A DNA stretch of 52,970 bases from Opitutales bacterium (GCA_018700525.1 JABITN010000141.1:1-52970); one strand, 5' to 3'. Counted from the stretch's first letter, positions 7,989 through 16,776 are shown. Made by a program: numbers and translations. The notes: generated by a model from the letters alone, not told the origin.

Positions 7989-9278
7989 ATGGATAAAGGA
8001 ACTCGAATAAAGCTGAGCATAATGATGTTTCTTCAGTATGCGTTTAATGGGATATGGATAATTCCGCTAGCCACCTACTTGAGTTTCGTTGGATACAGCG
8101 CGGACAATATTGGCAATGTGTACGGCACCTTTGCCCTGGGCGGCATTATCGCTCCGTTTTTCATCGGCATGTTCGCGGATCGCTTCTTTCAGGCTCAGAA
8201 GCTGCTAGCGACGCTTAATATTGTCGCGGGCGTTCTTCTCATCTTTGCAGCGAAGGCCTCGGTCGGCCCGGATGGGCTGGCGGTAAAAAATGCCTCCGGC
8301 GAGCCTGTTCTGGGAGTGTTCTATTGGCTGTTGTTGGCTCATTTTATCTGCTACATGCCTACCTGGGCATTGACCAACAGCATTGCGTTTCGCCAGATGA
8401 AGAATACGGCCAAGGAATTCCCGGCCGTCCGCGTTATGGGTACCTTTGGCTGGATTACGGTCAGCGCGGTTACGCTTTTCAGCGATCAAATCAATGCGGC
8501 GCTTGGAAATTCGATTCCCTTTGAGCAATCGGTCATTCCGCTTTATTTTGGAGCCGCGATCGGAATTGCCGCAGGTCTATTCGCGTTTGCCCTTCCGCAG
8601 ACGCTACCGGAAGGCAAGGGTGAAGAGGGCAGCTTCGCGGATATCCTGGGCTTGAAGGCCTTGCGTCTTTTCAAGGACAAGAACTTCGCCATCTTTGCGG
8701 TCTCGTCATTCCTCATCTTTTTTCCGGCAATGTTCTACTGGGCGTTCGCTAATATGTACCTCAATGAATTTCCCAGCATGAAGGGCGCTGCTTTCTGGCA
8801 AAGCACCGGACAGATGATGGAGGTTGTGTTTTTAGTCATCATGCCGTTCTTTTTCGTGCGTCTTGGGGTGAAGAAGATGTTGCTTATCGGCATGTTCGCG
8901 TGGATTGCCCGATTCGTCTGTTTCTCGTATGGCGATTGGGAAACCTCCGCTTGGATAATCGTCCTGATTGGCCTAATCCTGCACGGGCCGTGCTTCGATT
9001 TCTTCTTTGTCACCGGTCAATTGTATACGGACCAAAAGGCGGACAAGAGCATACAGTCTCAGGCCCAGGGTCTAAACTCGTTCATTACGTTTGGCCTTGG
9101 CTGGTTCTTGGGCAGCAAGGTGGCAGGACTTGTAGTGGATCATTACGCCATCGCGATTGGCGATGGAGTCGGGCATGACTGGCATACCATTTGGCTTATT
9201 CCCATCGGAATGGCGGCGGCATTGATCGTATTTTTCATGCTATTCTTTAAGGACAAAACCCTGATCGGACACGACTAA
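7989..9278 (+). CDS. MFS transporter, nucleoside:H+ symporter (NupG-like) group
   Basis: A 429-residue inner-membrane protein with about twelve hydrophobic segments and a charged central loop (LPEGKGEEGSFADILGLKALRLF) separating two six-helix halves. The opening MMFLQYAFNGIWIIPLATYL and GGIIAPFFIGMFADRFF resemble the NupG/nucleoside symporter branch of the major facilitator superfamily, which in this phylum often carries sugars or sugar acids. It sits inside the catabolic operon, 33 bp after the EthD-like gene and 17 bp before the FAH hydrolase, and so probably imports the pathway substrate. The substrate is not determinable from sequence alone. The ATG at 7989 is preceded by GAAG. Confidence 0.87.
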   Translation: MDKGTRIKLSIMMFLQYAFNGIWIIPLATYLSFVGYSADNIGNVYGTFALGGIIAPFFIGMFADRFFQAQKLLATLNIVAGVLLIFAAKASVGPDGLAVKNASGEPVLGVFYWLLLAHFICYMPTWALTNSIAFRQMKNTAKEFPAVRVMGTFGWITVSAVTLFSDQINAALGNSIPFEQSVIPLYFGAAIGIAAGLFAFALPQTLPEGKGEEGSFADILGLKALRLFKDKNFAIFAVSSFLIFFPAMFYWAFANMYLNEFPSMKGAAFWQSTGQMMEVVFLVIMPFFFVRLGVKKMLLIGMFAWIARFVCFSYGDWETSAWIIVLIGLILHGPCFDFFFVTGQLYTDQKADKSIQSQAQGLNSFITFGLGWFLGSKVAGLVVDHYAIAIGDGVGHDWHTIWLIPIGMAAALIVFFMLFFKDKTLIGHD

Positions 9279-9295
9279 AACGAAAGCAGCCTATA

Positions 9296-10156
9296 ATGAA
9301 ATTAATAAGATTTGGCCCGTTTGGGCAGGAAAAGCCGGGGATTGAAATCGATGGCGTTCGAAAGGACGTTTCCGCTCATTTCAGCGACTACGATCATGCG
9401 TTCTTCAGTCATGATGGACTTCATAAGTTGAAGGATGTTATTAAAAACGATGAACTCCCCGATGTTTCGGAGAATGAACGTTGGGGCGCCCCGATTAAAC
9501 GTCCCGGAAAGGTAGTATGCATCGGTCTCAATTATAGCGATCACGCCAAGGAGTCGGGTATGGCGATTCCCGAAGAGCCCATCGTTTTTCTCAAAGGGTC
9601 CAATACGGTTGTCGGTCCTTATGATGATGTCCAGATACCAAGAAATAGCAAAAAAACGGATTGGGAAGTGGAATTGGGTATCGTGATTGGGAAAGATGCC
9701 AGTTACCTGAACTCGGAAGCGGAGGCCGAGGACTGCATCGCTGGTTACGCTGTATCGCACGATGTTTCGGAGCGCGAATTCCAACTGGAGCGCGGCGGTC
9801 AATGGGTAAAAGGGAAGTCCTGCAATACCTTCAACCCTATCGGCCCTTACCTTGTGACGAAGGATGAGGTCCCTGATGTGAACGACCTCAAGATGAAGCT
9901 TCATGTGAACGGCGAGCAAATGCAGAATGGATCCTCATCTACGATGATTTTCAATTGCAATTTCATCGTTCATTATCTTTCGCAGTTCATGACGCTCGAA
10001 GCGGGCGACTTCGTCACTACTGGTACGCCGCCTGGTATTGGCGGTGGTATGAAACCGCCGCAGTTCCTGAAAAGGGGAGATGTCGTGGAACTTTATATCG
10101 ATCATCTCGGGTCGCAAAAACAGCAGGTTAAGGCGTGGGATGAGGGGTCCGATTAA
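9296..10156 (+). CDS. Fumarylacetoacetate hydrolase (FAH) family protein, probable 2,4-diketo-3-deoxy-sugar-acid hydrolase
   Basis: A 286-residue cytosolic enzyme. It shows the FAH-fold landmarks VVCIGLNYSDHAKESG, the metal-binding EVELGIVIG acid pair, YAVSHDVSEREFQ, GKSCNTFNPIGPYL and FVTTGTPPGIG. FAH-family hydrolases cut C-C bonds in beta-diketo acids using Mg2+. Members of this length and sequence style include 2,4-diketo-3-deoxy-L-fuconate or L-rhamnonate hydrolases (giving pyruvate plus lactate) and acylpyruvases. It is the last gene of the operon, and the SDR four genes earlier would make its substrate. The substrate call is inference; FAH-family membership is secure. A short hairpin follows the stop. 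Confidence 0.9.
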   Translation: MKLIRFGPFGQEKPGIEIDGVRKDVSAHFSDYDHAFFSHDGLHKLKDVIKNDELPDVSENERWGAPIKRPGKVVCIGLNYSDHAKESGMAIPEEPIVFLKGSNTVVGPYDDVQIPRNSKKTDWEVELGIVIGKDASYLNSEAEAEDCIAGYAVSHDVSEREFQLERGGQWVKGKSCNTFNPIGPYLVTKDEVPDVNDLKMKLHVNGEQMQNGSSSTMIFNCNFIVHYLSQFMTLEAGDFVTTGTPPGIGGGMKPPQFLKRGDVVELYIDHLGSQKQQVKAWDEGSD

Positions 10157-10171
10157 AAGTATCACTTGGTA

Positions 10172-10193
10172 GGACTGCTTGTCCCAAGCAGCC
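10172..10193 (+). terminator. Hairpin after the FAH gene
   Basis: CTGCTTG and CAAGCAG at 10175-10181 and 10185-10191 pair perfectly over a 3-base loop, extended by GG/CC with one bulged base. It lies 15 bases after the last gene of the operon. No clear T tract follows, so termination is likely but not textbook. Confidence 0.45.
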
Positions 10194-10355
10194 GTGAAAG
10201 CTACATCAAACACTGTGGTTCTTTGGAACAATGAACCCTACCACCTTACCCCTGTAAAATAATAGGTGACAGAAGTTATCGCACCCTGAGATGAGTAGCG
10301 GGGTATTATCTGAGATCCATAGCTTTAGATTTTACAGATCAATATTGGATATTAA

Positions 10356-10511
10356 ATGCCAATATATTGGCTGGCATACGTTTTATTGGTGGCCTACGCG
10401 AAGATCATCACTCGCGAGTTCTACGACCATCGCGATGGCAGCTTTTTTGAAACCAAAAACGTGATTGCCCAACCCGGCTTCGAATCAGCTTTCGATGACC
10501 TGAAGCGTTAG
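10356..10511 (+). other. Small open frame of 51 codons, possible gene remnant
   Basis: Starts ATG and ends TAG. The residues read like real protein in the second half (REFYDHRDGSFFETKN, then QPGFESAFDDLKR). No ribosome site, partner or family was recognised. It may be the tail of a lost gene. The surrounding stretch 10194-10658 otherwise holds only the palindrome cluster described separately. Confidence 0.25.
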
Positions 10512-10587
10512 CTGCATCGGATGGTTTCTCACAAGTAAAGGGTGCTGGATTTCTGCTGGGCGGCATGATTATTGCAGATTTCACGTC

Positions 10588-10617
10588 GCTATCGCGACGT
10601 AGCTACGTGGCGATAGC
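10588..10617. repeat. 30-bp near-perfect palindrome (REP-like)
   Basis: Arms GCTATCGC and GCGATAGC enclose the perfect 12-base palindrome ACGTAGCTACGT, with a single mismatched pair between. Fragments of the same words (AGCGATAG at 10639-10646, CTATCGC near 10660) follow up to the end of the AraC gene. It looks like a member of a dispersed intergenic repeat family and may also serve as a bidirectional transcript end. Confidence 0.6.
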
Positions 10618-10658
10618 CGCGTGGTTTTCAGCCCCTGTAGCGATAGAGGTCGAAGATC

Positions 10659-11546
10659 CTATCGCAGTCGATGATTCAATAATCTATAATGCTTCGGCGA
10701 ATATCCCATTTTCCGTTTGAACAAACGGGAGAAATAATAGGTATCCGAATAGCCCAGTTCATCTGCGATATCCCCGATGGACTTAGTAGTCGTGTCAAGG
10801 AGGAAGCAAGCGTGCTTTATCTTTCGAGAAATGAAATAGGCAATGGGAGAAGTGCCCGAGAGTTTCTGGTAGACTTTCGCGAAATTGAATCTCGACATAT
10901 TGAAATGCGACGCCAGCTCATCAAGGTCCAGAGTTTTCCTGATTTCATGCTGCATGTAGGCATGCACTTCATCTAGATTTAGATTGACGTATTCGTTTGA
11001 CTCTGGAGAAACCTGAATCTGGCCAAGGAAGCTGAGCATCTGCCTTAGTAGGCTGGATTCGTATATATAAGCGTCCATCCGATAGGATTTTTCTCTGATC
11101 TCAAATAGAGATTGGAAGCTTTCGATGAGATGCGCTTGTAGGCCTAAATGCCATACGGGGGAGTCGTCTGGTCTCTTTAGGTTTTGAAGGAAATCATTCG
11201 CTCTAATTCCTTCGAAATGAAGCCAGTAAACGGACCAGGGATCACCGTCATCTGCCCAGTACTTGTGGTTAAGTCCGAAGGGGAGGATAACCAAATCTCC
11301 CTTTTTGATAGAATACGTTTTCTCGTCCGCTTCGAGAGTGGCGCGACCTTCGACGCAATAGAGTAAAAGCCAGTCATCGTGAGCATTGCGCACCATTGAG
11401 TGCTCGGTTGCGTGCGGATAGTAGCCGAAACTCGTCGGGTATAATCCGGTGGTCAAGGGGTGTTTTTTCAATTCGTCCATCCATGTGCGAGGGATTATAT
11501 GACGAATGGCGTCAGGGGTTAGCTTCCAATGTGAAGGGCGACTCAT
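10659..11546 (-). CDS. AraC-family transcriptional regulator
   Basis: A 295-residue regulator. The N-terminal part (residues about 40-110) is a cupin-type effector domain with WLLLYCVEGRATL and KGDLVILPFGLNHKYW. The C-terminal part (about 190-290) has two helix-turn-helix units, LDLDELASHFNMSRFNFAKVY and KSIGDIADELGYSDTYYFSRLFKRKMGYSPKHYR, the second being the family hallmark. It is divergent from the TonB receptor gene, and two identical 22-bp direct repeats lie between the genes, as expected for AraC-type binding sites. It probably activates receptor and carbohydrate-use genes in response to a sugar. Its last codons run into the REP-like palindrome region. Confidence 0.94.
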   Translation of the reverse strand: MSRPSHWKLTPDAIRHIIPRTWMDELKKHPLTTGLYPTSFGYYPHATEHSMVRNAHDDWLLLYCVEGRATLEADEKTYSIKKGDLVILPFGLNHKYWADDGDPWSVYWLHFEGIRANDFLQNLKRPDDSPVWHLGLQAHLIESFQSLFEIREKSYRMDAYIYESSLLRQMLSFLGQIQVSPESNEYVNLNLDEVHAYMQHEIRKTLDLDELASHFNMSRFNFAKVYQKLSGTSPIAYFISRKIKHACFLLDTTTKSIGDIADELGYSDTYYFSRLFKRKMGYSPKHYRLLNHRLR

Positions 11547-11585
11547 CTTATTTGTATGGATGCGATATTCGATTTATTGGACGGT

Positions 11586-11647
11586 TTTTACCAAGATAGT
11601 CCATTATGTAGTCAAAGTTATACAGTTTTACCAAGATAGTCCATTAT
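11586..11647. promoter_or_regulatory. Paired 22-bp direct repeats, probable AraC-type binding sites
   Basis: The same 22 bases, TTTTACCAAG followed by ATAGTCCATTAT, occur at 11586-11607 and 11626-11647, identical and 40 bp apart (about four helix turns). They lie between an AraC-family gene (start 11546) and a TonB receptor gene (start 11789). Direct repeats on one face of the helix are the usual AraC-family operator layout. Binding is inferred. Confidence 0.7.
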
Positions 11648-11788
11648 TATGCCAACGATAGGCATTCATAATCAAGAATGATCTGATAAACTTTATGGCA
11701 ATCACCTGTCCATGTCGCACCCGTAGCGATTTCCCTCTTTGGAATCGAAACGTGGATGCTCCTAATCAATACAAATAAGTCACGATTC

Positions 11789-14095
11789 ATGAAAGAACTA
11801 ACCCTAATAGGCCCAAATATTCAAAAAGAGGATACGAAGGCCAAAAAACTGATTTCCAAGACCCTGAAGGGTCTTGCAGCTCTCGCATTTGCGAGCAGTC
11901 TAGCAACCGTAAGCGCCCAAGACGAGTCAGGAGACGAAACCGTCTATGAGCTCTCCCCATTCGAAGTTAACGAGTCCAACTCGCTAAATTATCTAGCTCA
12001 GGAATCCGTATCGGGGACTCGCATATCAATTCCTCTAACGCGTATTCCACTAAAGATCACTACTCTGACCAAAGATTTGCTTGACGACGTCAATGCGTTT
12101 GGCACTGACGAGGCCATCCAATACGGGGGTGCCGAGCGTTTCCGTTTTCAACAATCCGGTGTGTCCATCCGCGGATTTCGCGCGTCCTTCCAGGTAGACA
12201 ACCTCGATTGGGGTACGGATATAAAGATGGACAACATCATCACCGAACGTATTGACATTGCAAAGGGACCAGCTGGCACAATCTATGGCGTGGGTTCCCC
12301 GGGCGGTGCAATAAATCTCAGTACGAAAAAGACAAGTTTGGAAGAAAGTGGACACATCCGAGCCCTCTACGGAAGCAATGGTTCATACCGGATAGAGGGA
12401 GATGTTACCGGCTCATTCGATGAAGAAAAAAAATGGCGCTATCGGCTCTCTGGCGCGCGCAATAGAGAGGTGACGGACCTACTTTTCGGGGAAATGACCC
12501 TTGATACGCTCATGCCCCAGATCTCCTGGCATCCTTCAGACAAGACTAGTGTCGAGTTCCAGTTGATTTACCAAAATACGCCCGACTGGAATCCTTTTGA
12601 CGAACGCTTTCCGACGATTAGGGGAACACGCCAGCCAGCCAATCAGGATTTAGCTCCCCGCAATGTCGCCGTCGGCTTGGCGCCGGGCGTTCCCGAAAAC
12701 TTCAATGTTCCCGGACCGAACGCTGATCGGGCGGTTAAGACTTGGTGGTCAACGACAACGTTGAAACACCAATTCAACGAGTCCGTGAGCATGAAAGTGG
12801 CCCATCGAAAAACGTGGTTTGATGAAGAACGATGGACCCGTTTCCTGATGGGCGGCCCGAATTATGACGACTCGGGAAATATTACAAATCCCGACATTCG
12901 GATAGGAAACTGGTTTCAGGACAAGTATCGTACAACAGAGTCCATACAGGCCGATTTCAATATTGAGTGGGGAGGGCAAGGCGACATGCATGGCAGCATC
13001 GTAACAGGAGGAAATTACGCCTTGTTTGACCAGGATAATCTAATTTTTTGGGATATTGGGTGCTGCGGACAATCCACACCCCCGAGGGGCAACACTATCA
13101 ATATCGTAAATCCGTCCACGGACCCGAATAACCCAGACTGGGGCTTCTCGACGTTCAAGGAAGATTATGAGAAGAATAACTGGGAGGACCAAATAATACA
13201 CTCCGAGCGAGCCGGGCTCTGGGCGATAAGCAACACGTACTTCGCCGGCGACAGGGGAAATTTCGTCCTCGGCACGAGGCGCTCGTACTCAATAGCAGGT
13301 GAGAACTCTGTCTTACGCGGTACTCGATACGACAACCGAGGTAACCAGACTGACCAATTCGGAGGCAATACGCAAAGCCTTAATACCTACATGGCGGGGG
13401 GCACCTATGAGCTTGTCCGTAAGGAAAACGACTATGTCACCGCTTTTTTCGGCTATACCGAAACTAAGGATTTTAACAGATACCCGTACGAACCGAAGGC
13501 AGGTAGCGGCGTCGAGGGAGGTCTTCGCTTCTCAGGTATGGATCGGAAGTTTGTCGCCTCTGTTTCCTATTTTGATATCGATCAGGAAAATATCCTTCGA
13601 AGCGATCCCAATCTAGGAGGCGAATTAGTCCTCTCCGGAGCAGAATCTTCGAAAGGCCTTGAATTTGAGGCATTCTATTATCCCTTCGATGGAGCCACGC
13701 TCTTTTTCCAGTACGTAGATCAGGACACAGCCATAGTGAGCCATGTGCAGAGTCCCTGGTTGGAGGGCAATCCCGCTGGTGACGGCGGATATGAAACCGC
13801 CTTTAGCGGCGCCTTTACCTACAGGGTGCCAAAGGGAGAACATCAAGGTGCCGGTGTTACTCTGGGATTCATCAATCGTGGCGAAGTGGCTCCCTTTCCC
13901 GACAACAACAACTTGTGGGCATTGCGCCACCCTGGCTATACGGTGTTTAATCTGAATATGTGGTATCCGATTCCGGATACAAATGCCACTGTCGAGTTTT
14001 CCGTAAAGAACCTTACCGATGAGTTCTATTTCAGAGGAGCCATGATACCCGGCCCTCGGCAGCAGCTATACGCAGGCATGCGTTGGAGGTTCTAA
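11789..14095 (+). CDS. TonB-dependent outer-membrane receptor
   Basis: A 768-residue outer-membrane channel energised by TonB. The ATG at 11789 opens with a basic stretch and a hydrophobic signal ending ATVSAQ. An ATG at 11756 would add eleven residues. The mature N-terminus DESGDETVYELSPFEV is the extension I associate with Opitutia receptors. The plug domain follows (ITTLTKDLLDDVNAFG, SIRGFRASFQVDNL, ERIDIAKGPAGTIYGVGSPGGAINL). A beta-barrel fills the remainder and ends YAGMRWRF with a terminal Phe. It lacks an N-terminal carboxypeptidase-like domain and no SusD partner is adjacent. It probably takes up an oligosaccharide or related ligand under control of the divergent AraC regulator. A strong terminator follows. 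Confidence 0.93.
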   Translation: MKELTLIGPNIQKEDTKAKKLISKTLKGLAALAFASSLATVSAQDESGDETVYELSPFEVNESNSLNYLAQESVSGTRISIPLTRIPLKITTLTKDLLDDVNAFGTDEAIQYGGAERFRFQQSGVSIRGFRASFQVDNLDWGTDIKMDNIITERIDIAKGPAGTIYGVGSPGGAINLSTKKTSLEESGHIRALYGSNGSYRIEGDVTGSFDEEKKWRYRLSGARNREVTDLLFGEMTLDTLMPQISWHPSDKTSVEFQLIYQNTPDWNPFDERFPTIRGTRQPANQDLAPRNVAVGLAPGVPENFNVPGPNADRAVKTWWSTTTLKHQFNESVSMKVAHRKTWFDEERWTRFLMGGPNYDDSGNITNPDIRIGNWFQDKYRTTESIQADFNIEWGGQGDMHGSIVTGGNYALFDQDNLIFWDIGCCGQSTPPRGNTINIVNPSTDPNNPDWGFSTFKEDYEKNNWEDQIIHSERAGLWAISNTYFAGDRGNFVLGTRRSYSIAGENSVLRGTRYDNRGNQTDQFGGNTQSLNTYMAGGTYELVRKENDYVTAFFGYTETKDFNRYPYEPKAGSGVEGGLRFSGMDRKFVASVSYFDIDQENILRSDPNLGGELVLSGAESSKGLEFEAFYYPFDGATLFFQYVDQDTAIVSHVQSPWLEGNPAGDGGYETAFSGAFTYRVPKGEHQGAGVTLGFINRGEVAPFPDNNNLWALRHPGYTVFNLNMWYPIPDTNATVEFSVKNLTDEFYFRGAMIPGPRQQLYAGMRWRF

Positions 14096-14143
14096 TTCAT
14101 TCGGGCTAGCCAGCTTTTTAGTAGTAGTGTAGTTAAGTGTAGT

Positions 14144-14179
14144 TAAATGCCCCGACCGGGAATCCGGTCGGGGCATTTA
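14144..14179. terminator. Strong hairpin terminator after the TonB receptor
   Basis: Perfect 16-base arms TAAATGCCCCGACCGG (14144-14159) and its complement (14164-14179) enclose a 4-base loop. A/T-rich ends on both sides allow bidirectional action. Just upstream, AGTGTAGTTA is repeated twice in tandem (14126-14145). Confidence 0.85.
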
Positions 14180-14389
14180 GCCAGGTAATTTCGAACAATC
14201 AATTCGCGCTCCAATCTTGCAGTCGACGTTTTGAACAAAACATGTCTGAATTTATTTTTGTATGCATATTCAGCCTGCAATGTTTGCAGTCGAGTGGTTA
14301 AGCAGTCTGGGCAGACACCCTAGAGCGCATAGGTAATGCATCGCGTAAACTTCCAATTAGTACGAACTTTGTAATCGAAAAAATCGCCG

Positions 14390-15664
14390 GTGATTAAATA
14401 TTATATAATCCCCCTTCTTCTATTTTCAATCCTACCCTTAACGGCAAAAGAGATTGAATCGCCTAACGTAATACTGATATTTACAGACGATCAGGGTTAC
14501 AATGACCTTGGTTGCTATGGCTCAAAGACTATCAAAACGCCTAATCTGGACAAGATGGCAAACGAGGGCATCCGTTTCACGGATTTTTATGTAGGTTCCA
14601 GTTTTTGTTCTCCCTCAAGGGCGGCTTTGTTAACCGGTTGCTACCCTGGCAGAATTGGATTTGGACCCGGAGTGCTTCGTCCTGACGCGGACTATGGCCT
14701 GGCCAAAGATGAGTTCACTATGGCGGAAATGTTTAAGTCGAGAGGCTATGCGACAAAATGCATAGGGAAGTGGCATATTGGCTTTAAGAAACCATTTCTT
14801 CCTTTAGCTCAAGGATTCGATGAGTACTTTGGAATCCTTCACAATATGGACGCAAGGGAAGTGGATGATTTTGACGGAGTCATGCCATTGTATAGAAATG
14901 AGAAAATCATCAAAGAACTGGATACACCAGCAGAACTGACCGAGCTGTACACAAAAGAGGCCATCGAGTTCATTTCCAAGAACAAGAAGAAACCGTTCTT
15001 CCTGTACCTTCCTCACACCATGGCGCACAAGCCATTGGCTGTGACCAAACGATTTGAAGGTAAAAGCGAAGGCGGACTCTATGGCGATGTGTCCGAATGC
15101 CTTGACTGGAGCACCGGCGAAATCATCCGAGCGCTAAAGGAACACAAACTGGATAAAAACACCATTGTGCTGTATACCTCGGACAATGGTGGATATAATA
15201 ATAACAATGCTCCATTGAGAGGAGGGAAAGGAAGCAGCTGGGAAGGAGGCATGCGAGTACCTGCTATATTATGGGGTCCTGGTTTAATACCTTCGGGAAA
15301 AGTGGTAGAAGATATTGCCAGCACCATCGATCTGATGCCTACCTTTGCCAGCTGGCTCGATGTCGCCCTACCCAATTCGATTGATGGACAGGATATCTCA
15401 GATCTATTAACCGGAAAAGAAAATGCCGGCCGGGAATATTTTCATTATTTCGAAGGAATCATAGGCACTGGCATTCGAGACAAACGATGGAAGCTGCATA
15501 AAAACATCCATGGAGATTTCTTACTGTACGATCTTGAAAATGACATCGGGGAGAAAAAAGACGTCCTGTTGGAGAATAAGGAAGTAGCAAAACGACTCAT
15601 TAAAAAATTATTGGATTACGAAGCAGAACTAGGCATGAACCGACGGGTGGCTGAAAGATGGTAA
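14390..15664 (+). CDS. Type I (formylglycine) sulfatase
   Basis: A 424-residue exported sulfatase removing sulfate esters, here probably from an algal-type polysaccharide. A signal peptide ends near LTAKE. The metal site FTDDQG holds Asp33/Asp34. The formylglycine motif C-S-P-S-R has Cys73 in SSFCSPSRAALLTG, so it needs a formylglycine-generating enzyme. CIGKWHIG, the YTSDNGG metal motif and WEGGMRVPAILWGPG follow, and the C-terminus has the usual KWKLH and LYDLENDIGEKKDV. Slightly short but apparently complete. The start GTG at 14390 has no strong ribosome site. It begins a small polysaccharide cluster with a chimeric oxidoreductase gene and a GH105 hydrolase. The substrate sugar is unknown. 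Confidence 0.92.
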   Translation: MIKYYIIPLLLFSILPLTAKEIESPNVILIFTDDQGYNDLGCYGSKTIKTPNLDKMANEGIRFTDFYVGSSFCSPSRAALLTGCYPGRIGFGPGVLRPDADYGLAKDEFTMAEMFKSRGYATKCIGKWHIGFKKPFLPLAQGFDEYFGILHNMDAREVDDFDGVMPLYRNEKIIKELDTPAELTELYTKEAIEFISKNKKKPFFLYLPHTMAHKPLAVTKRFEGKSEGGLYGDVSECLDWSTGEIIRALKEHKLDKNTIVLYTSDNGGYNNNNAPLRGGKGSSWEGGMRVPAILWGPGLIPSGKVVEDIASTIDLMPTFASWLDVALPNSIDGQDISDLLTGKENAGREYFHYFEGIIGTGIRDKRWKLHKNIHGDFLLYDLENDIGEKKDVLLENKEVAKRLIKKLLDYEAELGMNRRVAERW

Positions 15665-15708
15665 GAGAGTGTCTAATAAGTCTCAATTAATCCTTCTTAA
15701 GACTCATC

Positions 15709-16776
15709 ATGAATACAACACGTCGTTCTTTTCTTAAAACGTCTGGCTCAGGCCTGGCAGCTATCCTGGCAACGTCTACCGCTCCATCAATGCTCCGCGG
15801 CGCTCACCATGCGTCGCAAAAGAAGCTGGGGCTCGCAATTGTTGGTTTAGGCGGCTACGCCACCAGATGCATCGCCCCCGAGATGGCTTCCACAACCAAC
15901 GTACGGGTCGCCGGGGTGGTCACCGGCAGTCCAGCCACCAAGGGCAAGGCCTGGGCGAAACAGTACGGTTTTGATGAGGATGCCATCTACACTTACGACA
16001 CCATCGAGAAGATCGCAAATGATGATCGGATCGATCTCGTCCACATTGCCTTGCCAAACTCGATGCACGCCGAATTCGCAATACGTGCCGCCAAGGCCGG
16101 AAAGCACGTGATGGTCGAAAAGCCCATGGCTACATCCAGCAAGGATTGCCAAGCTATGATCGACGCAGCGAAAAAGGCGGGCGTTCTGCTCGGAGTCAAC
16201 TACCGGCTCCACTGGGAGTCTCACCATGTCAAAGCAACCGAGCTGCTGGCTAGTGGCGCCCGGATAAATGCTCACGAGGTCCAAAGCCAGCTACGCGGAT
16301 CCAACACCAAGTCTTTCGAGCGCGCGAAAGAGTGGAGCGAAGTAGAGATCACATTTAGTTCCATGGAACGCACCGCACTGACGATTAACTGTCTTTTCGG
16401 AGGCGGGGGTAGAGCAACCGGAACCGCCTGGTGGGACGACGTGGCCCTTCACGAAGTCGAATACGAAACCACCATCGTAGAACCGGAACTTACCGAGGGA
16501 GATACCGCTCGTGGAAAGGAAATTTTCCTCACTCACCCGATCGCCGCCTGCAATCGTTGTCATGTCCTCGATGGAATAGGGGGACCCATCGGTCCCGCTC
16601 TTGACGGCATCGCCACCCGGAAGGGCGAAGAATATATACTGGAAAGCCTCGTAGAACCACAGGCCGCCATCGCCGAAGGATACCAGTCCGAGGTCTCCCC
16701 CATGCCTCCCATGGGTGTACTACTCAATCAGCAGGAAATGCGAGATATCATGAGCTACCTGACGACCCTGAAATAA
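15709..16776 (+). CDS. Chimeric protein: Gfo/Idh/MocA N-terminal half joined to a cytochrome c tail
   Basis: The 355-residue frame is open throughout but joins two families. Residues 1-30 are a twin-arginine signal (TRRSFLK). Residues about 38-180 are the NAD-binding half of a Gfo/Idh/MocA oxidoreductase (AIVGLGGYA, HIALPNSMHAEFAIRAAKAGKHVMVEKPMA, GVNYRLHWESHHVKATELL). From about residue 185 the text changes to the tail of a PVC-type heme protein. This comprises a carbohydrate-binding-like end (LTINCLFGGGG, TGTAWWDDVALHEV), then GKEIFLTHPIAACNRCH with heme motif CNRCH at Cys281, and SPMPPMGVLLNQQEMRDIMSYL. The substrate-binding half of the oxidoreductase is missing. The likely origin is an in-frame deletion between two neighbouring genes, and oxidoreductase activity is doubtful. 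Confidence 0.8.
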   Translation: MNTTRRSFLKTSGSGLAAILATSTAPSMLRGAHHASQKKLGLAIVGLGGYATRCIAPEMASTTNVRVAGVVTGSPATKGKAWAKQYGFDEDAIYTYDTIEKIANDDRIDLVHIALPNSMHAEFAIRAAKAGKHVMVEKPMATSSKDCQAMIDAAKKAGVLLGVNYRLHWESHHVKATELLASGARINAHEVQSQLRGSNTKSFERAKEWSEVEITFSSMERTALTINCLFGGGGRATGTAWWDDVALHEVEYETTIVEPELTEGDTARGKEIFLTHPIAACNRCHVLDGIGGPIGPALDGIATRKGEEYILESLVEPQAAIAEGYQSEVSPMPPMGVLLNQQEMRDIMSYLTTLK

